This document shows positions 1 through 5,500 of a stretch of 6,478 nucleotides of DNA, in pieces. This DNA comes from Holosporales bacterium (lineage in GTDB: Bacteria; Pseudomonadota; Alphaproteobacteria; RUG11792). Numbering within the stretch: position 1 is the first letter of the stretch; the number at the start of each line of letters is the position of its first letter. The stretch is taken from assembly GCA_031257415.1 (NCBI GenBank), contig JAIROR010000100.1, positions 1 through 6,478 on the forward strand. The letters are read 5' to 3'. The notes beneath the pieces were generated by a model that was not told where the DNA came from, searched no databases, and saw only the letters and a list, made by a program, of their open reading frames with translations. The position numbers and the translations under genes were made by a program.

Positions 1-198
1 GGAACAATACCGTTCCATGTAGGGAACAATACCGTTCCATGTAGGGAACAATACCGTTCCATGTAGGGAACAATACCGTTCCATGTAGAGAACAATACCG
101 TTCCATGTAGGGAACAATACCGTTCCATGTAGAGAACAATACCGTTCCATGTAGGGAACAATACCGTTCCATGTCCAGAACAATACCGTTCCATGTCC
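1..198. repeat. 22-bp tandem repeat array, 9 copies, open at window edge
   Basis: Nine head-to-tail 22-bp units start at 1, 23, 45, 67, 89, 111, 133, 155 and 177. Each has a core GGAACAATACCGTTCC followed by ATGTAG. The core is an inverted repeat (GGAAC/GTTCC around a 6-nt loop), so every unit can form a small hairpin. Variation is confined to the junctions: units 5, 7 and 9 start AG instead of GG, and units 8 and 9 end CC instead of AG. The array probably continues beyond base 1. The + strand has a TAG in every unit, and because 22 is not a multiple of 3 it closes all frames. The - strand has no stop in any frame across the array. There are no spacers, so this is not CRISPR. Confidence 0.97.
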
Positions 199-246
199 AG
201 ACAGATGCAAGGCAAAAATGGTGAGTTCGCAAAGGATTGAAAAATC

Positions 247-340
247 AGATTGGCACCAGCCAGGCGCTTTGGAAATAGATGGTTTCCGAGTATTATTCCT
301 AGAAACCTTTTTGTGTGCGAGAAATATTGTTGTTGCAATG
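247..340 (+). repeat. Direct repeat, copy 1 (upstream of MORN gene)
   Basis: This 94-bp segment recurs at 962-1052 in the same orientation. The copies differ by one substitution (GTGTGCGAG here, GTGTGCAAG there) and one 3-bp indel (an extra TTG here in ATTGTTGTTGC). Copy spacing is 715 bp, so the repeats bracket the MORN gene. Just before this copy, frame 205-240 reads NGEFAKD and a stop, reminiscent of the MORN gene's own C-terminus (EGKFYKG and stop). That suggests this repeat was the 3' flank of an earlier duplicated gene; the suggestion is inference. Confidence 0.97.
281..312 (+). terminator. Weak Rho-independent terminator-like hairpin in repeat copy 1
   Basis: GGTTTC (281-286) pairs with GAAACC (302-307), followed by five Ts (308-312). 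The stem is short and the 15-nt loop long, so strength is doubtful. A competing stem GGAAA (271-275)/TTTCC (283-287) overlaps its 5' arm. The identical structure lies directly after the MORN gene in copy 2. Confidence 0.4.
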
Positions 341-402
341 ATATCTGAATTGTTATAGTATTGTGTATAAGAGGTCTTTTATAACGTGTGAGGAAGAGTA
401 AG

Positions 403-963
403 ATGAATATAGGATTTAAGTTAGGTTGTTATGTTGCGGCAATGGTCCTTGGTGGAGTTATTGGCAATGCATCAGCGATGGTGGCAGCGACAAGTGATAC
501 TGTGGCAATACCGGAATACACAGAAGGTGAAGATGTAATGTGGTCCTGGGGAGAAGATGGAAAGCCAGGATATCAACGATGGGAGACCAGAGAACTACTA
601 AATGGACAGGCGAAATTGAAACTCTATAAGGGTGGTGATAGTGCACTCGAAGGTAAGTTTGTGAACGGTCTATTGGAAGGAGAAGGCAAGCTTACATACG
701 GTGACGGAAGTGTATACGAAGGCACCTTTAAATCTTGTGAACCAACTGAGAATGGCAAACTTACGTGCAAAAACGGAGTAATATACAAAGGCGGGTTTAA
801 AGATCGTTCGCCATCGGGGCAGGGCAGACTTATATACTCTGACGGTTCAACATACGAGGGCGAATTTAGGCATGGTGTGCCACGTGGGAAGGGTAAATTT
901 ACACACCCCGACGGAGAAGTGGAAGAAGGCTACTTAATAGAGGGTAAGTTTTATAAAGGTTAG
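403..963 (+). CDS. Secreted MORN-repeat protein
   Basis: A 186-residue protein. Residues 1-25 look like a Sec signal peptide: short N-terminus with K6, hydrophobic core YVAAMVLGGVIG, then NASA with likely cleavage after A25. It is probably periplasmic or secreted. A linker rich in E, D, W and G follows. Then come about four MORN repeats of roughly 20-23 residues at 82-103 (LEGKF...YGDG), 105-126 (YEGTF...), 128-150 (YKGGF...YSDG) and 151-173 (YEGEF...HPDG), plus a half repeat EEGYLIEGKFYKG at the end. MORN repeats form beta-hairpin solenoids used in protein or lipid binding; the partner here is unknown. ATG 403 is chosen over in-frame GTG 388 because AGGAAGAG (390-397) is well spaced before it and the signal peptide then starts cleanly. 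A weak possible promoter is TTGCAA (333-338) with TATAGT (354-359), spacing 15. Direct repeats flank the gene and the second begins inside its stop codon. Being MORN is clear; a specific role is not. Confidence 0.88.
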   Translation: MNIGFKLGCYVAAMVLGGVIGNASAMVAATSDTVAIPEYTEGEDVMWSWGEDGKPGYQRWETRELLNGQAKLKLYKGGDSALEGKFVNGLLEGEGKLTYGDGSVYEGTFKSCEPTENGKLTCKNGVIYKGGFKDRSPSGQGRLIYSDGSTYEGEFRHGVPRGKGKFTHPDGEVEEGYLIEGKFYKG

Positions 964-1052
964 ATTGGCACCAGCCAGGCGCTTTGGAAATAGATGGTTT
1001 CCGAGTATTATTCCTAGAAACCTTTTTGTGTGCAAGAAATATTGTTGCAATG
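962..1052 (+). repeat. Direct repeat, copy 2 (immediately after MORN stop)
   Basis: This 91-bp copy of the 247-340 segment begins at the second base of the MORN stop codon. It carries the same nested inverted repeats: TGGC/GCCA, GGAAA/TTTCC and GGTTTC/GAAACC plus T5. Its position as an exact 3' flank suggests that the repeated unit was gene plus terminator. Homologous recombination between the copies would delete or duplicate the 715-bp MORN unit. Confidence 0.97.
996..1027 (+). terminator. Probable weak terminator of the MORN gene
   Basis: GGTTTC (996-1001) and GAAACC (1017-1022) form a 6-bp stem, followed by TTTTT (1023-1027), 33 bp after the stop codon. Position and T-run fit a Rho-independent terminator. 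The stem is short and the loop is 15 nt, so termination may be partial. Confidence 0.5.
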
Positions 1053-1092
1053 TGAGCCATGTGTTTTGAGGTTGTTTTCATTTCAATTTTTC

Positions 1093-1229
1093 CTCATGGG
1101 ACAAAAATATTTCTTGCATAAAAATGAAAAAGTGTGTTACCATATTACTAACACCTGTTCCTGCGGGCTCTCTTTTCCTGGAAAGCTCGCTGGGTTAACC
1201 AGGAGGGGATTGGTGTGCGTCCGCAAAAC
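1093..1229 (+). repeat. Dispersed inverted element, copy A
   Basis: This segment is repeated in reverse orientation at 5167-5305, roughly 80% identical by eye with a few small indels. Conserved blocks in order are CTCATGGGACAAAAA, TTCTTGCAT, AAAATGAAAAA, TGTGTTACCATATTA, ACCTGTTCC, a variable ~30-nt hairpin region, GGTTAACCAGGAGGG, and CCGCAAAAC. The variable region folds as GCGGGCT (1163-1169) with AGCTCGC (1184-1190); copy B has a hairpin at the same position with different bases. No transposase gene or terminal repeats are seen. It could be a small non-autonomous mobile element, a structured RNA or leader, or an old duplication. Confidence 0.85.
1114..1143 (+). promoter_or_regulatory. Promoter-like pair inside element copy A
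   Basis: TTGCAT (1114-1119) and TACCAT (1138-1143) are 18 bp apart and preserved in copy B. The block resembles the mlaD promoter at 1581-1609, which shares TTGC, an A-rich spacer and GTGTTA before the -10. It would drive a transcript through the conserved half of the element toward mlaD. This rests on pattern only, and the -10 is a poor match. Confidence 0.35.
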
Positions 1230-1263
1230 CATGATGAAAAGTCTCGAGAAATCACTCCCCAGG

Positions 1264-1293
1264 TGGTCGATGCATGTGTGGTCGATGCATGTG
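1264..1293. repeat. Perfect 15-bp tandem duplication
   Basis: TGGTCGATGCATGTG occurs at 1264-1278 and again at 1279-1293 without change. Each unit contains the palindrome ATGCAT. It is probably a recent slippage duplication. Confidence 0.95.
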
Positions 1294-1369
1294 CCGTCGC
1301 TGGTTGTTTTCTTTCCGTTTATCTTCGCTTGAAGAATTGAGGCAGGGCCGGGCCCCGGAAAAATCTACA

Positions 1370-1434
1370 ATCTTCTGGTGGTGATCAGTAATCTTCTGGT
1401 GGTGATCAGTAATATACCCGATCACCAAAAGATT
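1370..1434. repeat. Perfect 21-bp tandem duplication with a downstream inverted arm
   Basis: A 21-bp unit beginning ATCTTCTGGTGG and ending TGATCAGTA is present at 1370-1390 and 1391-1411, identical. Shortly after, GATCACCA (1420-1427) and AAGATT (1429-1434) are the reverse complement of TGGTGATC and AATCTT in the units, with a bulge. Either unit can therefore pair with the single downstream arm, giving two alternative hairpins. Confidence 0.92.
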
Positions 1435-1580
1435 GCCAGAGAAGCAAGTTGCCAGAGATATTTTAGGTCTGGAAGAGCCGCAGTCCTTTGTAGATTAGGT
1501 ATATGTCTTCGTTGTGTGGTTTATGTGAAACTTCTGCATTTCTCAGAAATTAGAGCAGCCGTACAGGTCGTCGGAACAGT

Positions 1581-1609
1581 TTGCGGAAAATCCAAAAACG
1601 TGTTAGTAT
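1581..1609 (+). promoter_or_regulatory. Probable sigma-70 type promoter of mlaD-rsfS
   Basis: TTGCGG (1581-1586) and TAGTAT (1604-1609) are separated by 17 bp. The -10 lies 29 bp before the mlaD ATG, giving a short leader with AGGA at 1625-1628. It is the best promoter candidate upstream of mlaD. Confidence 0.55.
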
Positions 1610-1638
1610 TACTCTGTGAAGTTTAGGATTGATTGACT

Positions 1639-2082
1639 ATGAATGGAAATGTGTTAGAGGCAGTTATTGGGGCTGTGGTTCTTGTTATTGCTTCCTTTTT
1701 CATATTTTTTGCGTATCAGACGAGTGGAGAAAAGATCGGTAGTGGGTATCCTCTTATTGCTAAGTTTGAGAGCGCAAATGGACTCGCGACTGGAGCAGAC
1801 ATAAAGATCAGTGGTATCAAAGTTGGGATAGTGAAATCTCTTTCGATAGGCGATGATTACCAGGCAAAAGCAATATTTCTGATAAAAGACGGAATTGAAA
1901 TTCCGTCCGATAGTACTGCGGCGATCGTTACTGATGGCCTTATTGGCAATAAGTTTGTTTCGATATCGATTGGTTTCGAGAGCGAAATGTTGAAGCCCGG
2001 CGACGAGTTCGAAAGCACGAAGTCTGCAATAAATTTAGAAAGTATTCTGGACAAAGTGATTGCAGGGATGATAAAGGGATAA
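1639..2082 (+). CDS. mlaD: MlaD, MCE-domain phospholipid transport protein
   Basis: A 147-residue inner-membrane-anchored protein. One transmembrane helix spans about residues 5-26 (VLEAVIGAVVLVIASFFIFFAY), with the rest in the periplasm. The MCE domain runs about 37-113 and shows the family pattern: FESANGLATGADIKISGIKVG, then PSDSTAAIVTDGLIGNKFVSI. MlaD forms a hexameric lipid channel with the MlaFEB ABC transporter that moves phospholipids between the membranes. None of the other mla genes is in the window, so the operon is split here. The protein is somewhat shorter than E. coli MlaD (about 183 residues), ending after a predicted C-terminal helix ESILDKVIAGMIKG. ATG 1639 follows AGGA (1625-1628) by 10 nt; TTG 1633 in the same frame is possible but less likely. 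rsfS follows after a single base. Confidence 0.92.
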   Translation: MNGNVLEAVIGAVVLVIASFFIFFAYQTSGEKIGSGYPLIAKFESANGLATGADIKISGIKVGIVKSLSIGDDYQAKAIFLIKDGIEIPSDSTAAIVTDGLIGNKFVSISIGFESEMLKPGDEFESTKSAINLESILDKVIAGMIKG

Positions 2083-2083
2083 T

Positions 2084-2410
2084 ATGCCAAATAATGAGAT
2101 GTTGCTACAAGGTATTCTGAAAATATTGGATGACAAAAAGGTTGTCGATATAGCTAGGTTTGATATGCCGGTTTCTTCCAGAAAGCTTTCCAATTCATAC
2201 GTAATAGCGTCAGGCACCTCCGCGAGGCATATGCAGAGTGTTGCAGACTATGTATATACGCATCTTAAGAAGGGTGGGTTCTTCCCGACTGTGGAGGGAA
2301 ATTCGAAATCCGGGTGGATGCTTATAGAGGCCTCAGGTATCGAAATTCACTTATTCAAGCCGGAATTGAGAGAGTATTATAATCTTGAAGAGTTGCTGCA
2401 GGCTACATAG
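2084..2410 (+). CDS. rsfS: Ribosomal silencing factor RsfS (Iojap family)
   Basis: A 108-residue protein of normal family length. Family signatures are DDKKVVDIARFDM near the N-terminus, then VIASGTSARHMQSVADYVY, then the C-terminal SGWMLIEASGIEIHLF followed by KPELREYYNLEELL. RsfS binds ribosomal protein uL14 on the large subunit and blocks joining with the small subunit, lowering translation in starvation or stationary phase. The ATG lies one base after the mlaD stop, and AAAGGGA (2073-2079) inside the mlaD end serves as ribosome binding site, so the two genes are probably co-transcribed and translationally coupled. The family is often next to nadD or rlmH; neither is here. The last 34 bases overlap the 3' end of the convergent helicase gene. 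Confidence 0.95.
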   Translation: MPNNEMLLQGILKILDDKKVVDIARFDMPVSSRKLSNSYVIASGTSARHMQSVADYVYTHLKKGGFFPTVEGNSKSGWMLIEASGIEIHLFKPELREYYNLEELLQAT

Positions 2411-4743
2411 TTCTGGAGTATCGTTTCGGCGGCCGTGTCTTCTGGTATTGGCAATTGGTATGCTATATACAATCTGTCTCGGGCGCGGGTCATTGCAACA
2501 TACATCAGTCGGAGCAGGTCGTCCTCTTCAGCTTTGATATTGAGATCTATCAAATCTTGCAGTTCACTGAACGTCTCGCTGGCGTTTGGGCGAACTATAA
2601 ATTGCATACTAGTGATCGTCTCTTTCCACAGAAATTTGCTCTTTGATATATCGCTTTTTAAGGAGAAATCTAAAAGAATGACAACTGGCGCCTCGAGTCC
2701 TTTGCTACCGTGAATTGTATTGACAACAATTTTGTTACTGTTGGTATTCCCAGGTGTCGTGCTTGGTATCTCAATATTGTTACTGTTAAACCACGTTATA
2801 AAATCAATTATGGAATCCGTTTTGTTGTATTTCATAACAGTTTCAAGGAAGCTATTCATAAGAGCTGGTTCGTCGTTGTTCTGAACAACAAAGGCAAGAT
2901 GGTAAAAGAATTCCTGAACACTTTTTGAATTGGCGGCATCTATTATGTCGAATAGTATTGCTGCCTGCTCATTGAATCTTTCATTTTTTTTGAGGTTTTC
3001 GAAGAGGGAGCAATCTCGATCATGACATAGATCGAAAATGGATGATTCGTCCAGAGGACTGTCGAAGATATAGTTGCTTTTAAGAAGGCAAGCTAAAGCG
3101 TAGTCATCGTCGTTATTAATGGCGAATTCAGCTGCTGCAATAATATCCATAATGACCAGCGCTTTATTGAGAGATGTTCTATCTGGCCCCGCAACCTGGA
3201 ATCCTCTATTCTGAAGTTCTGCAATTATCTCACTCACTTCGGATGATCTTTTTCTCGTGAGTATCATTATGTCTCCTGGATTGGCGCTGCCTTCCTCTAC
3301 GAGTCTTTCTACCAAATCTGAAATACTTGGATATGAGGCGATGCAATTGCCGCCACCAGCTCCATCCGCTGCTTCCCCGATCAGCACCATCTCCGCAACA
3401 CCTGGTTGATCGTCTCTATAGGGAATGTGTTTGTTATAGCCTTCGAATATCGTGCTAAAGACCCTGTTGACGAGTTCTAGAATCCGGGGTCTAGAGCGAT
3501 AGCAAGTATCCAGATTGACAGTTTTGACAGTCCGGCCGGATTCCTTATACAACCTGTGAAAATCTAAAAACAGCTGCGGATTAGCATCTTGGAAATTATA
3601 AATTGATTGCTTGATATCTCCGACAGCGAAGAGCGTTGAGGCTGTCGCTCCGAGATATGAGATAATTCTCCACTGATCGGAATTCATATCTTGTGCCTCG
3701 TCTATCATGATATGTCTGATACGAGACCGCGTCATCGAAAGGACTGAATCATCAGTTTTCAAAAGGTTGTCCGCCTTATGAATAATATCTGCAAAATCTA
3801 AAGCATTTTCAGTTTGCTTTATCTCTTGATATTTATCGAATATTTTTTTTGTTAGAAGCAGAAATCCAATCGTCTTTTGGAGGGTTTTCTCCTTATTCCT
3901 GTTGTTTCTGTTGTGATGCATCGCATTTGCAATCTTGAGAGCTTCATTCTCTGGGAAACTCTTTATATTCTTTCTAATACTACCTGTCTTAGTTAGGAAC
4001 ATATCCTCAACATCTGAATAATTCATTCTGGCTAACGACGGCGGAAGATCTACTGGTATCTCTGGCACTATCCTAAAAAGCCTTCGGAGTGTGCTTTCAT
4101 ATTCGCTAATATCACTGTTTCTTTCGAAAAACCTATAGAACTTCGGCAACGTATTTAGCATCTTCTCCAATAGTCCTTCAAAAGCGTAACTGGAGATTAT
4201 GTTTGAAATACTGCTTATGACGGAATTGTCACTACTATCGAACAGCTCTTTGAAGAACTGATCTCTGGCGAGCGAAAGATATTCCTTTGAGAGTATGCCG
4301 TCTATGATCTTAAAATCCGGCAAGATCTCAGCTTCAAATGGAAAGCGTTGAAGAAGGTCGTGACAAAACGAATGCACAGTCGTTATGTTCGTGTTGTCAT
4401 CTACAAATTCAGTAAATAGATTGCGCGCTCTATCTAACAATTCTTTGCTCTGTTCGCCAATATTCATTTCATACTGGAGGTAATTACTAACAAAGTCATC
4501 TTTGCCAATAGCCAGTTGCTTGAGTATTGTCGATATCCTGTCCTGCATTTCCCTTGTAGCCGCATTTGTGAAAGTGATACAGAGGATGGAAGATGGAGAA
4601 TTGCCAAGGAGCAGCAACTTCACATACCTATCAACAAGAACCTTGGTCTTACCAGAGCCAGCGGACGCAAACACAAAACAGTCAAAATTCGTATCGGTTG
4701 CATCATAGAAAGTCGTCTCATGAAATTTCCAATTCATTTCCAT
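2377..4743 (-). CDS. addA: AddA-like UvrD/Rep superfamily I helicase lacking the nuclease domain
   Basis: A 788-residue protein with an apparently complete UvrD-type motor. Motif I is SAGSGKT (27-33), Ia ITFTNAA (56-62), VHSFCHDLLQRFPFEAE at 123-139, II DEAQD (348-352), III GDIKQSIYNFQDA (375-387), IV YRSRPR (415-420), V HGSKGLEAP (678-686) and VI LMYVAMTRARDRLYIA (746-761). The spacing of AGSGKT and the HSFC...LLQRFPFEA block resemble alphaproteobacterial AddA, the ATP-driven subunit of the AddAB helicase-nuclease that processes double-strand breaks. Full AddA is typically over 1100 residues with a C-terminal PD-(D/E)XK nuclease. Here the protein stops about 27 residues after motif VI, so the nuclease is absent. 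No addB is in view. The usual Gln of the Q motif before motif I is not evident in TTFYDATDTNFD. ATG 4743 is chosen; ATG 4737 and TTG 4767 are in frame, and none has a strong ribosome binding site. The gene lies 47 bp after tRNA-Phe on the same strand and overlaps rsfS by 34 bp tail to tail. Confidence 0.88.
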   Translation of the reverse strand: MEMNWKFHETTFYDATDTNFDCFVFASAGSGKTKVLVDRYVKLLLLGNSPSSILCITFTNAATREMQDRISTILKQLAIGKDDFVSNYLQYEMNIGEQSKELLDRARNLFTEFVDDNTNITTVHSFCHDLLQRFPFEAEILPDFKIIDGILSKEYLSLARDQFFKELFDSSDNSVISSISNIISSYAFEGLLEKMLNTLPKFYRFFERNSDISEYESTLRRLFRIVPEIPVDLPPSLARMNYSDVEDMFLTKTGSIRKNIKSFPENEALKIANAMHHNRNNRNKEKTLQKTIGFLLLTKKIFDKYQEIKQTENALDFADIIHKADNLLKTDDSVLSMTRSRIRHIMIDEAQDMNSDQWRIISYLGATASTLFAVGDIKQSIYNFQDANPQLFLDFHRLYKESGRTVKTVNLDTCYRSRPRILELVNRVFSTIFEGYNKHIPYRDDQPGVAEMVLIGEAADGAGGGNCIASYPSISDLVERLVEEGSANPGDIMILTRKRSSEVSEIIAELQNRGFQVAGPDRTSLNKALVIMDIIAAAEFAINNDDDYALACLLKSNYIFDSPLDESSIFDLCHDRDCSLFENLKKNERFNEQAAILFDIIDAANSKSVQEFFYHLAFVVQNNDEPALMNSFLETVMKYNKTDSIIDFITWFNSNNIEIPSTTPGNTNSNKIVVNTIHGSKGLEAPVVILLDFSLKSDISKSKFLWKETITSMQFIVRPNASETFSELQDLIDLNIKAEEDDLLRLMYVAMTRARDRLYIAYQLPIPEDTAAETILQNYVACSNSSRL

Positions 4744-4789
4744 AGCGAAAAATGCCAATGATACCAACGACCAGCACGGAAAAGCAAAA

Positions 4790-4865
4790 TGGTGCCCGGA
4801 GCCGGAATCGAACCAGCGACACAGAGATTTTCAGTCTCTTGCTCTACCAACTGAGCTATCCGGGC
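4790..4865 (-). tRNA. tRNA-Phe (anticodon GAA)
   Basis: Read on the - strand: acceptor GCCCGGA (4865-4859) pairs with TCCGGGC, discriminator A and encoded CCA (4792-4790). The D-arm is GCTC/GAGC with AGTTGGTA in the loop. The anticodon arm is AGAGA/TCTCT with loop CTGAAAA, anticodon GAA at 4832-4830. The variable loop is GTGTC, and the T-arm GCTGG/CCGGC has loop TTCGATT. All stems pair, so the gene looks functional. The helicase gene begins 47 bp downstream and may share its transcript. Confidence 0.98.
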
Positions 4866-4872
4866 ATTGTGT

Positions 4873-4898
4873 TCTATAATTACTCAAACCATGCCCAA
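4873..4898 (-). promoter_or_regulatory. Possible tRNA-Phe promoter
   Basis: On the - strand TATAGA (4878-4873) lies 7 bp before the mature tRNA 5' end, which would place the transcript start at or next to tRNA position 1. The only -35-like hexamer nearby is TTGGGC (4898-4893) with a short 14-bp spacer, so the assignment is weak. Confidence 0.3.
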
Positions 4899-5166
4899 CA
4901 CTATGAATGGTATACGATTTTGTCTGCTCTGTCCATAGTTTTAACAAACGATGTGCGCACGTTTTTGGCCAAACTCGGCAAGAAATAGAGGATATAGGCG
5001 AATTGATTTTAATCCGAGGAACTTAATGGATCTGTGTTTAAAAATTAGAATATTTGAGCAAAACCAATCGAAGACGGCACATTATTAACCACTTGGGATT
5101 GGTCTTGCAAGATTATCTTTTTTCTTTAAGTGGCACTCAGACCAATTTCATAAGGTCTCTTTCGTA
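4899..5166. other. Non-coding stretch with overlapping inverted repeats
   Basis: No convincing gene on either strand. Between 5063 and 5158 several complementary segments compete. ACCAATC (5063-5069) pairs with GATTGGT (5097-5103). ATTGGTCT (5098-5105) pairs with AGACCAAT (5139-5146). AGACC (5139-5143) pairs with GGTCT (5154-5158). CCACTT (5089-5094) pairs with AAGTGG (5128-5133). The second arm can use either the first or the third segment, a switch-like arrangement. No known riboswitch was recognised. Confidence 0.5.
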
Positions 5167-5305
5167 GTTTTGCGGATGCATACACCAGCTCCCTCCTGGT
5201 TAACCCCGAGAGCTCTCAGGCTAAAAAAGCTTACGGGAACAGGTATCAATAATATGGTAACACATTTTTTCATTTTCATGCAAGAAAAATTTTTTGTCCC
5301 ATGAG
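5167..5305 (-). repeat. Dispersed inverted element, copy B
   Basis: The reverse complement matches 1093-1229 over its whole length. In the - strand sense it reads CTCATGGGACAAAAA, TTCTTGCATG, AAAATGAAAAA, TGTGTTACCATATTA, ACCTGTTCC, then a divergent hairpin, then GGTTAACCAGGAGGG and CCGCAAAAC. The hairpin uses CCCG and AGCT arms around a small internal loop, where copy A uses GCGGGCT/AGCTCGC. It also contains the 10-bp palindrome GAGAGCTCTC (5208-5217). It points toward tRNA-Phe and addA. Confidence 0.85.
5254..5283 (-). promoter_or_regulatory. Promoter-like pair inside element copy B
   Basis: On the - strand TTGCAT (5283-5278) and TACCAT (5259-5254) have the same 18-bp spacing as in copy A. 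A transcript from here would run through the conserved hairpin and AGGAGG block toward tRNA-Phe, about 390 bp away. Conservation between the copies is the main support. Confidence 0.35.
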
Positions 5306-5322
5306 AGTGGACTTAAGAGCAG

Positions 5323-5370
5323 GAGGAACAGAAATAAACCGTTCCTCTTAATCGTTTATTTCCGTTCCTC
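5323..5370. repeat. Long near-perfect hairpin (17-bp arms, one mismatch)
   Basis: The arms are 5323-5339 (GAGGAACAGAAATAAAC) and 5354-5370 (GTTTATTTCCGTTCCTC), with 16 of 17 pairs around a 14-nt loop. The loop itself contains another GTTCCTC (5341-5347), so the left arm can pair with either. There is no T-run on either side, so it is not a standard terminator. The GGAAC...CCGTTCC layout at 5325-5345 echoes the 22-bp array at 1-198. Confidence 0.9.
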
Positions 5371-5428
5371 TACAATATATATACTACCACAATTGGAATA
5401 TTATTGCGACAATAATCTGTGGATTGGT

Positions 5429-5476
5429 TCAAAACATATGAGCTTATACACTCCTGATTCGTCTCAAAACATATGA
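5429..5476. repeat. 13-bp direct repeat pair upstream of bamD
   Basis: TCAAAACATATGA occurs at 5429-5441 and 5464-5476, with start points 35 bp apart. The second copy ends 24 bp before the -35 of the putative bamD promoter. It could be a pair of protein-binding sites or a chance duplication in an AT-rich stretch. Confidence 0.6.
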
Positions 5477-5500
5477 CTCATATAATGCACATAATAACTT

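Larger units (their letters stand above)
1230..1580. other. Non-coding, repeat-rich intergenic stretch
   Basis: No convincing gene. Open frames exist on the + strand (up to about 80 codons around 1378-1626) but they contain the short duplications and inverted repeats, lack good start signals and show no recognisable domain. Also present are a G/C-rich run at 1345-1358 and a 10-bp direct repeat TTGCCAGAGA at 1433-1442 and 1449-1458. Confidence 0.6.

Noticed and set aside
1..198. CRISPR array
   Set aside because: The 22-bp units abut with no unique spacers, and no cas gene is in the window.
1093..1229. Insertion sequence
   Set aside because: At about 138 bp it has no transposase frame, no terminal inverted repeats and no visible target-site duplication. 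A non-autonomous element remains possible but is unproven.
1030..1332. Open + strand frame of 100 codons
   Set aside because: It crosses the end of direct repeat copy 2 and the whole of element A, whose second copy does not keep this frame. Only the short part after AGGAGG is kept as a low-interest finding.
1378..1626. Open + strand frame of about 82 codons before mlaD
   Set aside because: It runs through perfect tandem duplications and the mlaD promoter, has no ribosome binding site, Cys/Val-rich composition without a domain, and looks like chance.
4752..4988. + strand frame of 78 codons across the tRNA
   Set aside because: It overlaps the whole tRNA-Phe gene in antisense and has no recognisable protein features.
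5323..5370. Rho-independent terminator
   Set aside because: The stem is strong, but no T-run follows on either strand and no gene ends next to it.
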